The notes: a model not told the origin generated them from the sequence alone. Counted from the stretch's first letter, positions 1 to 7,892 are shown. The stretch: DNA of 46,229 nucleotides from Micromonospora chalcea (GCF_002926165.1 NZ_MAGP01000134.1:1-46229); one strand, 5' to 3'. Program-made: numbers and translations.

Positions 1-234
1 ACCCCCAGGCCGACCTCGACGACCCCGAGGCCGACCACGCCCACGCCGGACCCGACGACCTCCAGCCCGACGCCCAGCACACCGCCCAGCCCGCCCGACG
101 AGCCGACGCCGACGCCGAGCGAGAGCAAGAGCGCCGCGCCGAGCACCAGCGCCGCCCCGAGCAGCAGCAGCGTCGCCCCGTCGCGCAGCACGTCCGCCAG
201 CGCTTCCGCCAGCGCGAGCGGCAGCGCCGACTGA
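1..234 (+). CDS. C-terminal tail of a Pro/Thr/Ser-rich protein (5' partial)
   Basis: Frame 1 is open from the first base to a TGA at 232-234, giving 77 residues made almost only of Thr, Pro, Ser and Ala, with a few Asp/Glu, and ending in Ser-Ala repeats and Ser-Ala-Asp. This looks like the disordered C-terminal tail of a larger protein that starts before the window. Such tails are common at the ends of actinobacterial membrane or secreted proteins and Ser/Thr kinases, but nothing here shows which. The other frames give Arg-rich composition that looks less protein-like. The function cannot be read from this piece. Confidence 0.6.
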   Translation, partial: TPRPTSTTPRPTTPTPDPTTSSPTPSTPPSPPDEPTPTPSESKSAAPSTSAAPSSSSVAPSRSTSASASASASGSAD

Positions 235-343
235 CCCAACCCGCACTCCGGCTGTGCGCCCGGGCCGGAATATGGCACGGTGAGATCCAGGCACTTTCGG
301 CCGGCGCCACGGTCGGGGGCGAGCGTAGGTGCGGAGGGGCGAG

Positions 344-2080
344 ATGGGCGAGCACGAGGTTCCGGCGGAGAAGGTCCACCCCGGACCGACGCCCGACGCC
401 GCCGACCCTGCCGACGACAGCCCGGCAGCGGCCCGCCCCGGGCCGGTGGCCGTCGCGCGGGCACGGGTGACCGTCGCCGGGGCGGCCGTACCGCCTCCCG
501 CCGGCGACGAGCCGCCGGCGGCGCCGTCGAGCCCCACCACGTACCGCGCGGGCACCCCGGCGGACGCCCCGCCGCTGGACCGGCGTCAGCCCGGCGCGAC
601 AGTTCCCCCGTCGACCTGGTCCGCCTTCGCCGTGGCCGAACGCCCGGCGACACCCGAGGCCCCCATCAGCACACCCGCTGCGGGTACGCCCTCCCCGGCC
701 ACGCCGGACGGCCCGGCGGCCGGTATCCCGGCTCCCCGTGTCTCCGGTTCCGCCCGGGTGCCCGTGCCCACTCCGACGGCCCTCACCGACTCGGCTGCCC
801 CGGCCGTTCCGCCTGCCGTGTCCGCTCCCGCCGTGTCCGCTCCCGCCGACTCGTCCACACCGGCCGCTCCGGCGGGCGTGTCGACTTCGGCGGGCGGCGA
901 GACGCCGGGTGAGGACGCCGCCGGCGCGGATGCGGTCGCGACCGACGATCGACCGGACCGCGACGCCGCGCCGGGCGGGCCGGAGAACGCGGCCGGAAGC
1001 ACCGCCACCGATCCCCGGGACGGCGCCCCGGCAGCCGGGTCCGCCGACTCCGGCACCGCGTCCCCCGCCCTCGCCGAGCAACCGGCCGGGCCGGGTGCGG
1101 CGCCCTCCGCGAAGCCCGCCGACCTCGATGCGGCGCCGTCCGCGAAGCCCGCCGGGCTCAATGCCGCGCTGTCCACGAAGCCGGCCGGGCAAGGCGGGAC
1201 GGCGCACGCCCGGGCCAGCGCCGCGGTACCCGGCCTGAGCCGGGTGTCCGCCGACGAGATCGCCGCCTCCGTGGTGACCGCTCCCGCCGCCGCGACCGTC
1301 TACCGGGCGGGTCCGGTGAACCCGGAGCCGCCCGAGCCCGCCCAGCCGCCGGAGCCCGCGCAGCCCCCGGCCCCGCACGGTCCGGAGCCCGAGCCGGCGC
1401 CGACCCCGGTACCGGGTCCGACCCCGCCGTCGCCCGCGCCGCTGTTCCCCGCGCCACCGGCCACCGCAGGCCCGTCGTTCGGCACGCCGTCGGCCACCCC
1501 AGGCGCGCCGTCGTTCGTCACGCCACCGGTCACCGCGGGCCCGCCGTCGTTCGCCACGCCGTCGGCCGGCTCGGCGGTGCCGCCCGCGCCGGCCACCACG
1601 CCCTTCCCGTCCGCGCCGCCGGCCACGACCGGCACTCCGGCGTCCTCCGCCGAGTCGCCTCCGGCGTGGGCCGCCGCGCCCGTCTCCGCCCCGCCGCCGC
1701 CCGCGGTCCCGGCACCGGCGCTGCCGACCTGGCCGCCGCCGGCCACGCCGGCCCGCGACGCCGACGCGACCCGTCCGGTACGTCAACAGTCCGGCAGCAC
1801 GGACCTCGCCGGCGCCGTCTACGGCGGCGGGACGGACGGACCCGGTTTCGCCACCGTGTCGTTCCCGCAGGGCAATCCGCTGGAGAACTCCGGCTCGCTG
1901 ACCGGGCACATCCTGGCCCAGGGCTGGTCCGAGGAGAGCCCGGCGGCCCGGGGCGGCAACACCAAGGTGATCATCGTGCTGGCGGTCGCGCTCACCATGC
2001 TCATCGCGATCAGTCTGCTCGTGGTCTTCCTGGCCAACGACGCGCTCAGCGGCCTGACCGGAGCCATGCCGATCGAGTGA
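344..2080 (+). CDS. Low-complexity Pro/Ala-rich protein with C-terminal membrane anchor
   Basis: This is a 578-residue protein I do not recognise. Residues 1 to about 490 are Pro/Ala/Ser/Thr-rich, acidic and low in complexity, with short internal repeats: an 11-residue unit three times at residues 252-284 and Pro-Ser-Phe-x-Thr-Pro motifs later. A better-mixed stretch near 490-535 is followed by one clear hydrophobic helix at about 542-564 and a tail of about 14 residues. It has no N-terminal signal peptide, so the long N-terminal part is probably cytoplasmic, with tail-anchor-like topology. ATG 344 is preferred over the in-frame GTG at 329 because GGAGGGG lies at 332-338. A hairpin follows the stop codon. 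The coding assignment rests on frame length, Shine-Dalgarno and the transmembrane helix, since low complexity opens several frames here. Confidence 0.7.
   Translation: MGEHEVPAEKVHPGPTPDAADPADDSPAAARPGPVAVARARVTVAGAAVPPPAGDEPPAAPSSPTTYRAGTPADAPPLDRRQPGATVPPSTWSAFAVAERPATPEAPISTPAAGTPSPATPDGPAAGIPAPRVSGSARVPVPTPTALTDSAAPAVPPAVSAPAVSAPADSSTPAAPAGVSTSAGGETPGEDAAGADAVATDDRPDRDAAPGGPENAAGSTATDPRDGAPAAGSADSGTASPALAEQPAGPGAAPSAKPADLDAAPSAKPAGLNAALSTKPAGQGGTAHARASAAVPGLSRVSADEIAASVVTAPAAATVYRAGPVNPEPPEPAQPPEPAQPPAPHGPEPEPAPTPVPGPTPPSPAPLFPAPPATAGPSFGTPSATPGAPSFVTPPVTAGPPSFATPSAGSAVPPAPATTPFPSAPPATTGTPASSAESPPAWAAAPVSAPPPPAVPAPALPTWPPPATPARDADATRPVRQQSGSTDLAGAVYGGGTDGPGFATVSFPQGNPLENSGSLTGHILAQGWSEESPAARGGNTKVIIVLAVALTMLIAISLLVVFLANDALSGLTGAMPIE
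1097..1195 (+). repeat. Three tandem 33-bp units inside the Pro/Ala-rich gene
   Basis: Three consecutive 33-bp units (1097-1129, 1130-1162, 1163-1195) each encode an 11-residue block of the type Ala-Ala-Pro-Ser-Ala-Lys-Pro-Ala-Asp/Gly-Leu-Asp/Asn. The first two units are nearly identical and the third has diverged. The unit length keeps frame, so copy-number change would only lengthen or shorten the disordered region. Confidence 0.7.
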
Positions 2081-2092
2081 CGGGGGTGAGCC

Positions 2093-2131
2093 CGCCCACT
2101 ACCGCCTCGCGCTGCCGTGGCGGAGTGGGCG
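2093..2131 (+). terminator. Hairpin after the Pro/Ala-rich gene
   Basis: CGCCCACT plus CCGCC (2093-2106, one bulged A) pairs with GGCGG plus AGTGGGCG (2119-2131) around a 12-nt loop. It begins 12 nt after the stop codon at 2080. There is no T tract, which is usual in this GC range. It also lies just upstream of the possible helicase promoter. Confidence 0.55.
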
Positions 2132-2139
2132 AAGCGCCG

Positions 2140-2145
2140 TACACT
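2140..2145 (+). promoter_or_regulatory. Candidate -10 box of the RNA helicase gene
   Basis: TACACT fits the actinobacterial TANNNT -10 pattern in an otherwise GC-rich gap. No convincing -35 box is visible. If it is used, transcription starts near 2152 and leaves a leader of roughly 118 nt before the helicase start codon. Confidence 0.35.
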
Positions 2146-2151
2146 TGTCTC

Positions 2152-2269
2152 CGATTACTGACCTGGCGCGCCCCGATTGCGCGCTCATGGGCGATCTTGC
2201 GGGCGATTCGGCGGCGTGACAGGCCGCGGCGGGCCATCGCGAAGATGCGCCCCGCTCGAGAGGCATTTC
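2152..2269 (+). other. Possible structured 5' leader of the RNA helicase gene
   Basis: This stretch has no convincing gene. It holds several GC-rich self-complementary segments, for example around GGGCGATCTTGC and ATCGCGAAGATG, and ends with GAGAGG (2258-2263) ahead of the TTG start. Its length and folding potential suggest a regulatory leader. That is inference, as no named riboswitch class is recognisable. Confidence 0.3.
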
Positions 2270-4171
2270 TTGACCACGTTCGCTGAATCCAGCACGTCCC
2301 CGTCCGTCGACCCGAACTCCGACGCCGTCGACTTCGCGTCGCTCGGCCTGCCCCGGCAGCTCGTCGAGGCGCTCGCCCACCAGGGCATCACCACCCCGTT
2401 CGAGATCCAGCGGGCCACCCTGCCCGACTCGCTCGCGGGCCGCGACGTACTCGGCCGGGGCCAGACCGGCTCGGGCAAGACGCTCGCCTTCGGCCTGCCG
2501 GTGATCGCCCGGATCGCCGACCGCAACCGGGCCCGGCCGCTGCACCCCCGCGCGCTCGTCCTGGTCCCCACCCGCGAACTCGCCATGCAGGTGAACGACG
2601 CCCTCGTGCCGCTCGGCAAGTCGGTGGGCGTCTTCCTGAAGACCGCTGTCGGCGGCGTGCCGTACGACCGGCAGATCGACGCGCTGCGCCGCGGCGTGGA
2701 GATCGTCGTGGCCACCCCGGGCCGGCTCGGCGACCTCATCGAGCGCGGCGTCTGCCGGCTCGACGACGTCGAGATCACCGTGCTGGACGAGGCCGACCAG
2801 ATGGCCGACATGGGCTTCCTGCCCGAGGTCACCCAGCTTCTGGCGAAGACCCCGGCGGACGCGCAGCGGCTGCTGTTCTCGGCCACTCTGGACAACGACG
2901 TCGACACGCTCGTCAAGCGGTTCATGACCGACCCGGTCACCCACTCGACCGCACCGGCCACCGCCGCCGTGTCCACCATGGATCACCACCTGCTGCTGAT
3001 CCCGCCGCACGACAAGTTCGCGGTCGCCGCGTCCATCGCCGCCCGCGAGGGCCGCACCATGCTGTTCGCCCGTACGCAGCTCGGCGTGGACCGGCTGGTC
3101 GAGCAGCTCGCGGCCGTCGGCGTGCGGGCCGGTGGGCTGCACGGCGGCAAGACCCAGCGGATGCGTACCAAGACGCTCGCCGAGTTCCGCGAGGGCCGCA
3201 CGCCCGTGCTGGTCGCTACCGATGTGGCGGCCCGCGGCATCCACGTCGACGGCGTCTCGCTGGTGCTGCACGTGGACCCGCCGAAGGACCCGAAGGACTA
3301 CCTGCACCGGGCCGGCCGTACGGCCCGGGCCGGCGAGTCGGGCGCGGTGGCGACGCTCGTGCTGCCCAAGCAGCGCCGCACCACTCTGGCGATGATGGAG
3401 AAGGCGGGCGTCGAGCCGGCCGAGACCCGGGTCCGGGCGGGCGACGAGGCGCTGGCCGAGCTGACCGGCGCGCGCGAGCCCAGCGGCGTACCGGTGCGGG
3501 ACGAGCCGGAGCCGCGGCGCGGCGGCCCGCGCCGCTTCGGCGACCGGGACGGCCGGGGCTTCGACCGGGGTGGCCGGGGCGGCTTCTCCGACCGTGGCGA
3601 GCGCCGGTTCGGCGACCGCGACGGCCGGGGCGAGCGCCGCTACGGCGACCGGCCCACGGGCGAGCGGTCCGGCGACCGGTTCGCGGACCGTGGCGGTGAC
3701 CGCCGGTTCGGCGACCGTCCGGCGGGCGAGCGCTACTCGGGCGAGCGGGCCGGTGGCGGCGAGCGCCGCTTCGGGCGGCCGGAGCGTCGCGACGACCGGA
3801 GCTTCGGCGACCGGCGGTCCGACGGCCGGAGCTTCGGCGAGCAGCGGTCCGACGACCGTGGCCAGCGCAGCGACCGCTTCGGCGGCCAGCGCGACGACAG
3901 GCGTTTCGGCGAGCGCGCCGACCGCCCGTTCGGGGACCGGCACCGGCCGGCGGCCGGGCGCGGGTACGACCGCGACGAGCGGCGGTACGACGACCGGCCG
4001 GGTGGCTTCGGTGACCGTCGCCAGGAGGACCGCCCGCACGCCGAGCGGCGTTTCGGTGACCGGGGCGACGCGCGTCCGGCCGAGCGCCGGAGCGGCGGTT
4101 TCCGGGCCGAGGGGCGGGGCCGGGACGACCGGCGCGGCTTCGGCGGGCGACCGCCGGCGCGTACCCACTGA
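2270..4171 (+). CDS. DEAD-box ATP-dependent RNA helicase with RGG-like tail
   Basis: A 633-residue cytoplasmic RNA helicase. Visible motifs: Q motif (Gln47), Walker A GQTGSGKT (64-71), TPGR (149-152), DEAD (173-176), SAT (204-206) and the C-terminal HRAGRTARAG arginine-finger region (346-355). From about residue 410 to the end it is a long Arg/Gly/Asp/Phe-rich tail with many RFGDR- and ERR-type repeats, like the RNA-binding RGG tails of CsdA/RhlE-type enzymes. Such proteins unwind rRNA or mRNA duplexes and often matter in cold or ribosome assembly. The TTG start at 2270 is chosen because GAGAGG lies 6 nt upstream and the residues after it match the usual start of the fold. The upstream in-frame ATG (2177) would add an unrelated Arg-rich extension. 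A strong hairpin terminator follows. Confidence 0.93.
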   Translation: MTTFAESSTSPSVDPNSDAVDFASLGLPRQLVEALAHQGITTPFEIQRATLPDSLAGRDVLGRGQTGSGKTLAFGLPVIARIADRNRARPLHPRALVLVPTRELAMQVNDALVPLGKSVGVFLKTAVGGVPYDRQIDALRRGVEIVVATPGRLGDLIERGVCRLDDVEITVLDEADQMADMGFLPEVTQLLAKTPADAQRLLFSATLDNDVDTLVKRFMTDPVTHSTAPATAAVSTMDHHLLLIPPHDKFAVAASIAAREGRTMLFARTQLGVDRLVEQLAAVGVRAGGLHGGKTQRMRTKTLAEFREGRTPVLVATDVAARGIHVDGVSLVLHVDPPKDPKDYLHRAGRTARAGESGAVATLVLPKQRRTTLAMMEKAGVEPAETRVRAGDEALAELTGAREPSGVPVRDEPEPRRGGPRRFGDRDGRGFDRGGRGGFSDRGERRFGDRDGRGERRYGDRPTGERSGDRFADRGGDRRFGDRPAGERYSGERAGGGERRFGRPERRDDRSFGDRRSDGRSFGEQRSDDRGQRSDRFGGQRDDRRFGERADRPFGDRHRPAAGRGYDRDERRYDDRPGGFGDRRQEDRPHAERRFGDRGDARPAERRSGGFRAEGRGRDDRRGFGGRPPARTH

Positions 4172-4187
4172 TCTGAGCGCACCCACG

Positions 4188-4221
4188 ACGCCGCCGCCGA
4201 GCACCCGCTCGGCGGCGGCGT
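4188..4221 (+). terminator. Strong hairpin terminator after the helicase gene
   Basis: A perfect 15-bp inverted repeat (4188-4202 with 4207-4221) closes on the 4-nt loop ACCC, 16 nt after the helicase stop codon. It has no T tract, as is common in actinobacteria. Confidence 0.8.
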
Positions 4222-4255
4222 TCGCGCATCCGCTGCCGCCGACGGCCGGGTCGCG

Positions 4256-4261
4256 TAACGT
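4256..4261 (+). promoter_or_regulatory. Leaderless-type -10 box TAACGT before 4269
   Basis: TAACGT followed by 7 nt and then ATG 4269. There is no Shine-Dalgarno, so the transcript probably starts at the initiator codon. Confidence 0.5.
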
Positions 4262-4268
4262 CCGGACC

Positions 4269-4889
4269 ATGCCGAAGTCGCTCTTCTGGGCCCGGACCGA
4301 CACCGCCGGCTGCGAGCACGTCGTGCTCGACGGCGGGCAGGGGCTGACCGCGCAGGGCGTGGCACTCGCCGTGGACCCGATCCCGTACACCTGCCGTTAC
4401 CGCCTGGCGCTCGCGCCCGACTGGTCGACCGACCAGCTGGAGGTCGAGGCAGAGGGCGCGGGCTGGTCGCGGAGCGTACGCCTGGAACGGGGCCGGGACG
4501 GGTGGCGCGTGCGTACCGGCGAGGAGGGTGACCTGGACGCGGCGCTGAGCGCGGCGGGCCACCCACCGGCGGGGTTGCCGGGCACCGACGACCCGGGCCG
4601 GCTGGACGACGCGCTCGACGTCGACCTGGGCGGGTCCCCGCTGACGAACACGCTGCCGATCCGCCGGATCGGGTTGGGGCGGCTGCCCGCCGACATGGCG
4701 ACGGCGGTGACGGTGGCCTGGGTGCTGCTGCCCGGCCTGGCCGTGATCCCGGCCGAGCAGGTCTACACCTCGCTCGGCCCGGGCCGGGTCCGGTACGCCA
4801 GCGGCACGTTCACGGCCGACCTGGAGGTCGACCCGGAGGGTTTCGTGGTGCGCTATCCGGGGCTGGCCGAGCGGGTCGACCCGCGCTGA
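4269..4889 (+). CDS. Putative glycolipid-binding family protein (DUF1089-like)
   Basis: A 206-residue soluble protein. The opening with Trp-x-Arg-x-Asp-x-x-Gly-x-Glu, an early Tyr-x-Cys-x-Tyr segment (YTCRYRLAL), the RDGWR turn, the DALDVDLGGSPLTNTLPIRR segment and the late YTSLGPGRVRYASGTF-like strand match the putative glycolipid-binding family (PF06475, DUF1089). Members are single-domain barrel-like proteins of about 180-210 residues with no firmly established role. There is no signal peptide or transmembrane segment. ATG 4269 has no Shine-Dalgarno but has TAACGT 7 nt upstream, consistent with a leaderless message. It stands alone between the helicase terminator and a convergent PLP enzyme 16 nt away. 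Confidence 0.75.
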   Translation: MPKSLFWARTDTAGCEHVVLDGGQGLTAQGVALAVDPIPYTCRYRLALAPDWSTDQLEVEAEGAGWSRSVRLERGRDGWRVRTGEEGDLDAALSAAGHPPAGLPGTDDPGRLDDALDVDLGGSPLTNTLPIRRIGLGRLPADMATAVTVAWVLLPGLAVIPAEQVYTSLGPGRVRYASGTFTADLEVDPEGFVVRYPGLAERVDPR

Positions 4890-4905
4890 CAGTCCGGGGG
4901 CCGGC

Positions 4906-6000
4906 TCAGGCCGCCGGCCACGCGCCGTCGGTGAGGAACCGGTCGATGGTGGCCAGGTGCGGGGCGAGGTCGAGGCCCTGCCCGGCCACCCACTCGTCGG
5001 AGTAGTAGGTGTCGCCGTACCGGTCGCCCGGGTCGCAGATGAGCGTGACCACCGAGCCGGTACGTCCGTCCGCCAGCATCTGGGCGATCAGCCCGAACGC
5101 GCCCCACAGGTTGGTGCCGGTGGAGCCGCCCACGCGGCGGCCGAGCACCGCCGAGCCGGCCCGCATGGCGGCGAGCGACGCGGCGTCCGGCACCTGCACC
5201 ATCCGGTCCACCACGCTGGGCAGGAAGGACGCCTCGACGGTGGGCCGCCCGATGCCTTCGATCCGGGAGCCTCGGCCGGTGCACACCGACCAGTCGCCGG
5301 CCTGCCAGGCGGGGTAGAACGCGGAGTTCTCCGGGTCCACCACGCAGAGCTTGGTGGGCAGCCGCCGGTAGCGGGCGTAGCGGCCGATGGTGGCGCTGGT
5401 GCCGCCGGTGCCGGCGCCGACGACGATCCAGGCGGGCACCGGGTGCCGTTCCAGCGCGAGCTGGGCGTAGATCGACTCGGCGATGTTGTTGTTGCCCCGC
5501 CAGTCGGTGGCCCGCTCGGCGTACGTGAACTGGTCCATGAACCGGCCGCCGCTGTCCTCGGCGAGCCAGCGCGCCTCCACCACCACCTTCGCCGGGTCCT
5601 GGACGAGGTGGCAGCGCCCGCCCTGGAACTCGATCTGGGCGATCTTCTCCGGCGAGGTGGAGGCGGGCATGACCGCGATGAACGGCAGCCCGAGCATCCG
5701 CGCGAAGTACGCCTCGGAGACCGCCGTCGAGCCGGACGACGCCTCGACGATCGTGGTGTCCGGGCCGATCCAGCCGTTGCAGAGCCCGTAGAGGAACAGC
5801 GAGCGGGCGAGCCGGTGCTTGAGCGAGCCAGTGGGGTGCACCGACTCGTCCTTGAGGTAGAGGTCGATCCCCCACTCGCGGGGCAGCGGGAACGGCAGCA
5901 GGTGGGTGTCGGCGGAGCGGTTGGCGTCCGCCTCGACAGCGGCGATCGCCTCGGTCACCCAGCGCCGGCTGGCCTCGTCGCACCGGTCGAGATGAGTCAC
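4906..6000 (-). CDS. cds1: PLP-dependent cysteine synthase-family enzyme, Cds1-like (L-cysteine desulfhydrase)
   Basis: A 364-residue fold-type II PLP enzyme. The Schiff-base Lys61 lies in HPTGSLKHR, substrate loop SSGSTA is at 89-94 and the PLP-phosphate loop GAGTGGTSAT is near 196-205. The pattern GSTAVSEAYFARMLGLPFIA followed by SPEKI and FQGGRCHLV fits the mycobacterial Cds1 (Rv3684) group better than CysK/CysM. Cds1 has been described as a cysteine desulfhydrase that produces H2S, pyruvate and ammonia, so a cysteine-degrading role is the best guess and a synthase role remains possible. The GTG start lacks a Shine-Dalgarno but has TAACGT 7 nt upstream. It lies 10 nt downstream of the SDR gene and may be co-transcribed with it. 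Confidence 0.8.
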   Translation of the reverse strand: MTHLDRCDEASRRWVTEAIAAVEADANRSADTHLLPFPLPREWGIDLYLKDESVHPTGSLKHRLARSLFLYGLCNGWIGPDTTIVEASSGSTAVSEAYFARMLGLPFIAVMPASTSPEKIAQIEFQGGRCHLVQDPAKVVVEARWLAEDSGGRFMDQFTYAERATDWRGNNNIAESIYAQLALERHPVPAWIVVGAGTGGTSATIGRYARYRRLPTKLCVVDPENSAFYPAWQAGDWSVCTGRGSRIEGIGRPTVEASFLPSVVDRMVQVPDAASLAAMRAGSAVLGRRVGGSTGTNLWGAFGLIAQMLADGRTGSVVTLICDPGDRYGDTYYSDEWVAGQGLDLAPHLATIDRFLTDGAWPAA

Positions 6001-6007
6001 GTCGGCA

Positions 6008-6013
6008 ACGTTA
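6008..6013 (-). promoter_or_regulatory. Leaderless-type -10 box before the cds1-like gene
   Basis: On the minus strand TAACGT is followed by 7 nt and GTG 6000. Its TAA is also the stop codon of the upstream SDR gene (6011-6013), so it could be coincidence or an internal promoter. Confidence 0.4.
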
Positions 6014-6853
6014 CAAGCGAGGTGGGCTCGGGTTTCCCCGGACCCGGCGGGCCTGCCGCCGTTGACCGGCCCGGCCGGTGGCCCGGATCACCGGCGTGAG
6101 CGCCAGGGCGAGCCGGGGGAAGGCGTCGAGCAGCCGTACCTGGGCGCCGCGCCAGCGCGGCAGGCTGACCACCGGCCGGGGCCGCCGGGCCAGCCGGACG
6201 GCCCGCGCGGCCACCCGCTCCGGCGTCAGCAGCGAACCGGTGAAGGATGCCAGCGCGCCCGGGTCGTCCAGCTTGTCGTGCAGCATCGGCGTCCAGATCC
6301 CGTCCGGGCACAGGCACGACACGTGTACGCCCCGGACGCCGGCCATCCGCAGGTCGCTCAACGTGCCGAGGCTGAACGCGAGCAGGGCGTGCTTGCTGGC
6401 CGCGTACACCGTCTCGCCGGGCGCGGCGATCAGCCCGGCCAGCGAGACGACGTTCAGTACGTGGCCGCGGCCCTGCTCGCGCATCACCGCGACGGCGGCG
6501 AGCGTGCCGTTCATCGCGCCGAGCGCGTTCACCTCCACCACCGCGCGCCGGGTCGGGGCGTCGTGCGCCCAGGACGGGCCGGTGACCAGGATGCCCGCGT
6601 TGTTCACCCAGAGCCCGAGGCCGCCGGGTGCGGCCGCCGCCTCGGCGGCCACGTCCGCGCAGGCGGATTCGTCGCGTACGTCGAGCGGGCGCGACCAGCC
6701 ACCCAGCGGCGCGGCGGCGGTCGCCACGGCATCGGCGTCGACGTCGGTGAGCAGCACGTTCCAGCCGTCGGCGTGCAGCGCGACGGCGATGGCCCGGCCC
6801 AGCCCGCCGACCGCACCGGTGACCACTGCGGCGCCGAGTCCCGAGATCGTCAT
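6011..6853 (-). CDS. Short-chain dehydrogenase/reductase (classical SDR)
   Basis: A 280-residue Rossmann-fold oxidoreductase. The nucleotide loop TGAVGGLG is at 12-19, Asp37 after the second strand (LLTDVD) favours NAD(H) over NADP(H), NNAG is at 84-87, and the catalytic set Ser137, Tyr150 and Lys154 (YAASK) is complete. The last 60 or so residues are Arg-rich and hydrophobic, more like the SDRs acting on lipids or sterols than like FabG. The substrate is unknown. ATG 6853 has no Shine-Dalgarno and a TACCGT box 6 nt upstream. It shares orientation with the cds1-like gene downstream and the Lrp gene upstream (42-nt gap). Confidence 0.88.
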   Translation of the reverse strand: MTISGLGAAVVTGAVGGLGRAIAVALHADGWNVLLTDVDADAVATAAAPLGGWSRPLDVRDESACADVAAEAAAAPGGLGLWVNNAGILVTGPSWAHDAPTRRAVVEVNALGAMNGTLAAVAVMREQGRGHVLNVVSLAGLIAAPGETVYAASKHALLAFSLGTLSDLRMAGVRGVHVSCLCPDGIWTPMLHDKLDDPGALASFTGSLLTPERVAARAVRLARRPRPVVSLPRWRGAQVRLLDAFPRLALALTPVIRATGRAGQRRQARRVRGNPSPPRL

Positions 6854-6859
6854 CGGCGC

Positions 6860-6865
6860 ACGGTA
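6860..6865 (-). promoter_or_regulatory. Leaderless-type -10 box TACCGT before the SDR gene
   Basis: On the minus strand TACCGT is followed by 6 nt and ATG 6853, with no ribosome binding site. Confidence 0.4.
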
Positions 6866-6895
6866 ACCGCAATCCCCGCGCCGGGGCCAGAGTGA

Positions 6896-7354
6896 TCAGG
6901 CGGTGGGCGGTTCCAGCGGCTGCGGGCGGTTCTCCCACTTGGTCGACAGGGCGATGCTGGTACGGGTGGATGCCACGCCGGCCGTCCGGTTCAGCCGGAC
7001 GATCAGCTGCTCCAGCTCGGCGATCGTGCCGACCCGCGCCTTGAGCAGGAAGGACTCGACGCCGGCCATGAAGTAGCAGGACTCGATCTCGGGGATGCGC
7101 CGGAACGACTCCAGCACGTCGTCGGTGTCCGCGTCGGAGTCCTCGATGATGCCGATGAGCGCGGTGACGCCGAGCCCGATCGACTCCGGCTCGACCTCGG
7201 CCCGGTACGCCCGGATCACGCCGCTGGACTCCAGCTTGCCGACCCGCTCGTGCACGGCCGGGGCGGAGAGGCCGACCTGACGGGCCAGCTCGGCGTACGA
7301 CAGACGGGCGTTGCCTCGCAACAGCTCCACAAGGCTCAGGTCGATCGTGTCCAC
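6896..7354 (-). CDS. Lrp/AsnC-family transcriptional regulator
   Basis: A 152-residue regulator. The N-terminal winged HTH occupies about residues 3-60 (LRGNARLSYAELARQVGLS, then AVHERVGKLE). The C-terminal RAM/AsnC effector domain spans about 65-140, with the usual acidic loop and the CYFMAGVESFLLKARV strand. Family members form dimers to octamers and sense amino acids. With the PLP enzyme and SDR transcribed in the same direction downstream, control of amino-acid metabolism is a reasonable inference. The start is GTG. It has no Shine-Dalgarno, and TAGGGT lies 8 nt upstream. It is divergent from bldC across a 267-nt gap. Confidence 0.9.
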   Translation of the reverse strand: MDTIDLSLVELLRGNARLSYAELARQVGLSAPAVHERVGKLESSGVIRAYRAEVEPESIGLGVTALIGIIEDSDADTDDVLESFRRIPEIESCYFMAGVESFLLKARVGTIAELEQLIVRLNRTAGVASTRTSIALSTKWENRPQPLEPPTA

Positions 7355-7362
7355 GGAGAGTG

Positions 7363-7368
7363 ACCCTA
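7363..7368 (-). promoter_or_regulatory. Leaderless-type -10 box TAGGGT before the Lrp gene
   Basis: On the minus strand GATAGGGT ends 8 nt before GTG 7354. No Shine-Dalgarno is present. The rest of the Lrp-bldC gap (to 7610) shows no promoter I can call with confidence. Confidence 0.4.
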
Positions 7369-7621
7369 TCTCGATCGGGGCCCGGCACTGCGGCCACCGG
7401 GCGACGATGAGGTCGGGCCGCGCCTATCACAAACGTGCGCTCACGGGGGTTCTCCGCCGGTACCATTTCCTAACTTCCCAGTGTGTGCGTTTTTCGCGTT
7501 TGGCGGACACGTCCGGTAGCCGGTGCTGTAATTGCCATACGTCCCTCATGACGGCTCTGGGCTCGCACCGGCCGGGGGCAGTGTGTTCAGCCGGGGGCTT
7601 CGTCGACGCGAGGAGGGGGCT

Positions 7622-7888
7622 GTGGACACTGGAGATCGCCTGCTGACACCGGGTGAGGTCGCTGCGCTGTTTCGGGTTGACCCGAAAACCGTGACCAGAT
7701 GGGCAGCGGCCGGCCGGATCGGCAGTATCCGGACTCCAGGAGGGCACCGCCGGTTTCGGGAATCCGAGGTGCGGGCCCTGCTCGAGGGGGAGGGCATGCT
7801 GGACGAGGCGGAGGACATGGGCAAGGCCCGCAACATGGGCCCGACCGCTTCCACCGGCCCCGGCCCGGCGAACGCCGGCATGTACTGA
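7622..7888 (+). CDS. bldC: BldC, MerR-like developmental DNA-binding protein
   Basis: An 88-residue protein almost wholly made of a MerR-type winged helix: LLTPGEVAALFRVDPKTVTRWA, then GRIGSIRTPGGHRRFRESEVRALL. This matches Streptomyces BldC, which controls the timing of development by cooperative binding to direct repeats. It has no effector domain. The tail beyond residue 62 (Glu/Asp-rich, then Gly/Pro/Ala and Met) is about 20 residues longer than the 68-residue Streptomyces protein. GTG 7622 is chosen because AGGAGGGGG (7611-7619) sits just upstream. The in-frame ATG at 7532 would add an unlikely 30-residue extension. A hairpin terminator follows the stop codon. Confidence 0.93.
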   Translation: MDTGDRLLTPGEVAALFRVDPKTVTRWAAAGRIGSIRTPGGHRRFRESEVRALLEGEGMLDEAEDMGKARNMGPTASTGPGPANAGMY

Positions 7889-7892
7889 ACGT

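Noticed and set aside
2046..2237. Small minus-strand frame (63 residues, basic) in the helicase leader
   Set aside because: Although it has a helix-like basic start, it overlaps the membrane protein gene and the leader, has no ribosome binding site and looks like a by-product of the structured leader.
2099..4390. 763-residue minus-strand frame opposite the DEAD-box helicase
   Set aside because: It mirrors the repetitive helicase tail and shows no domain.
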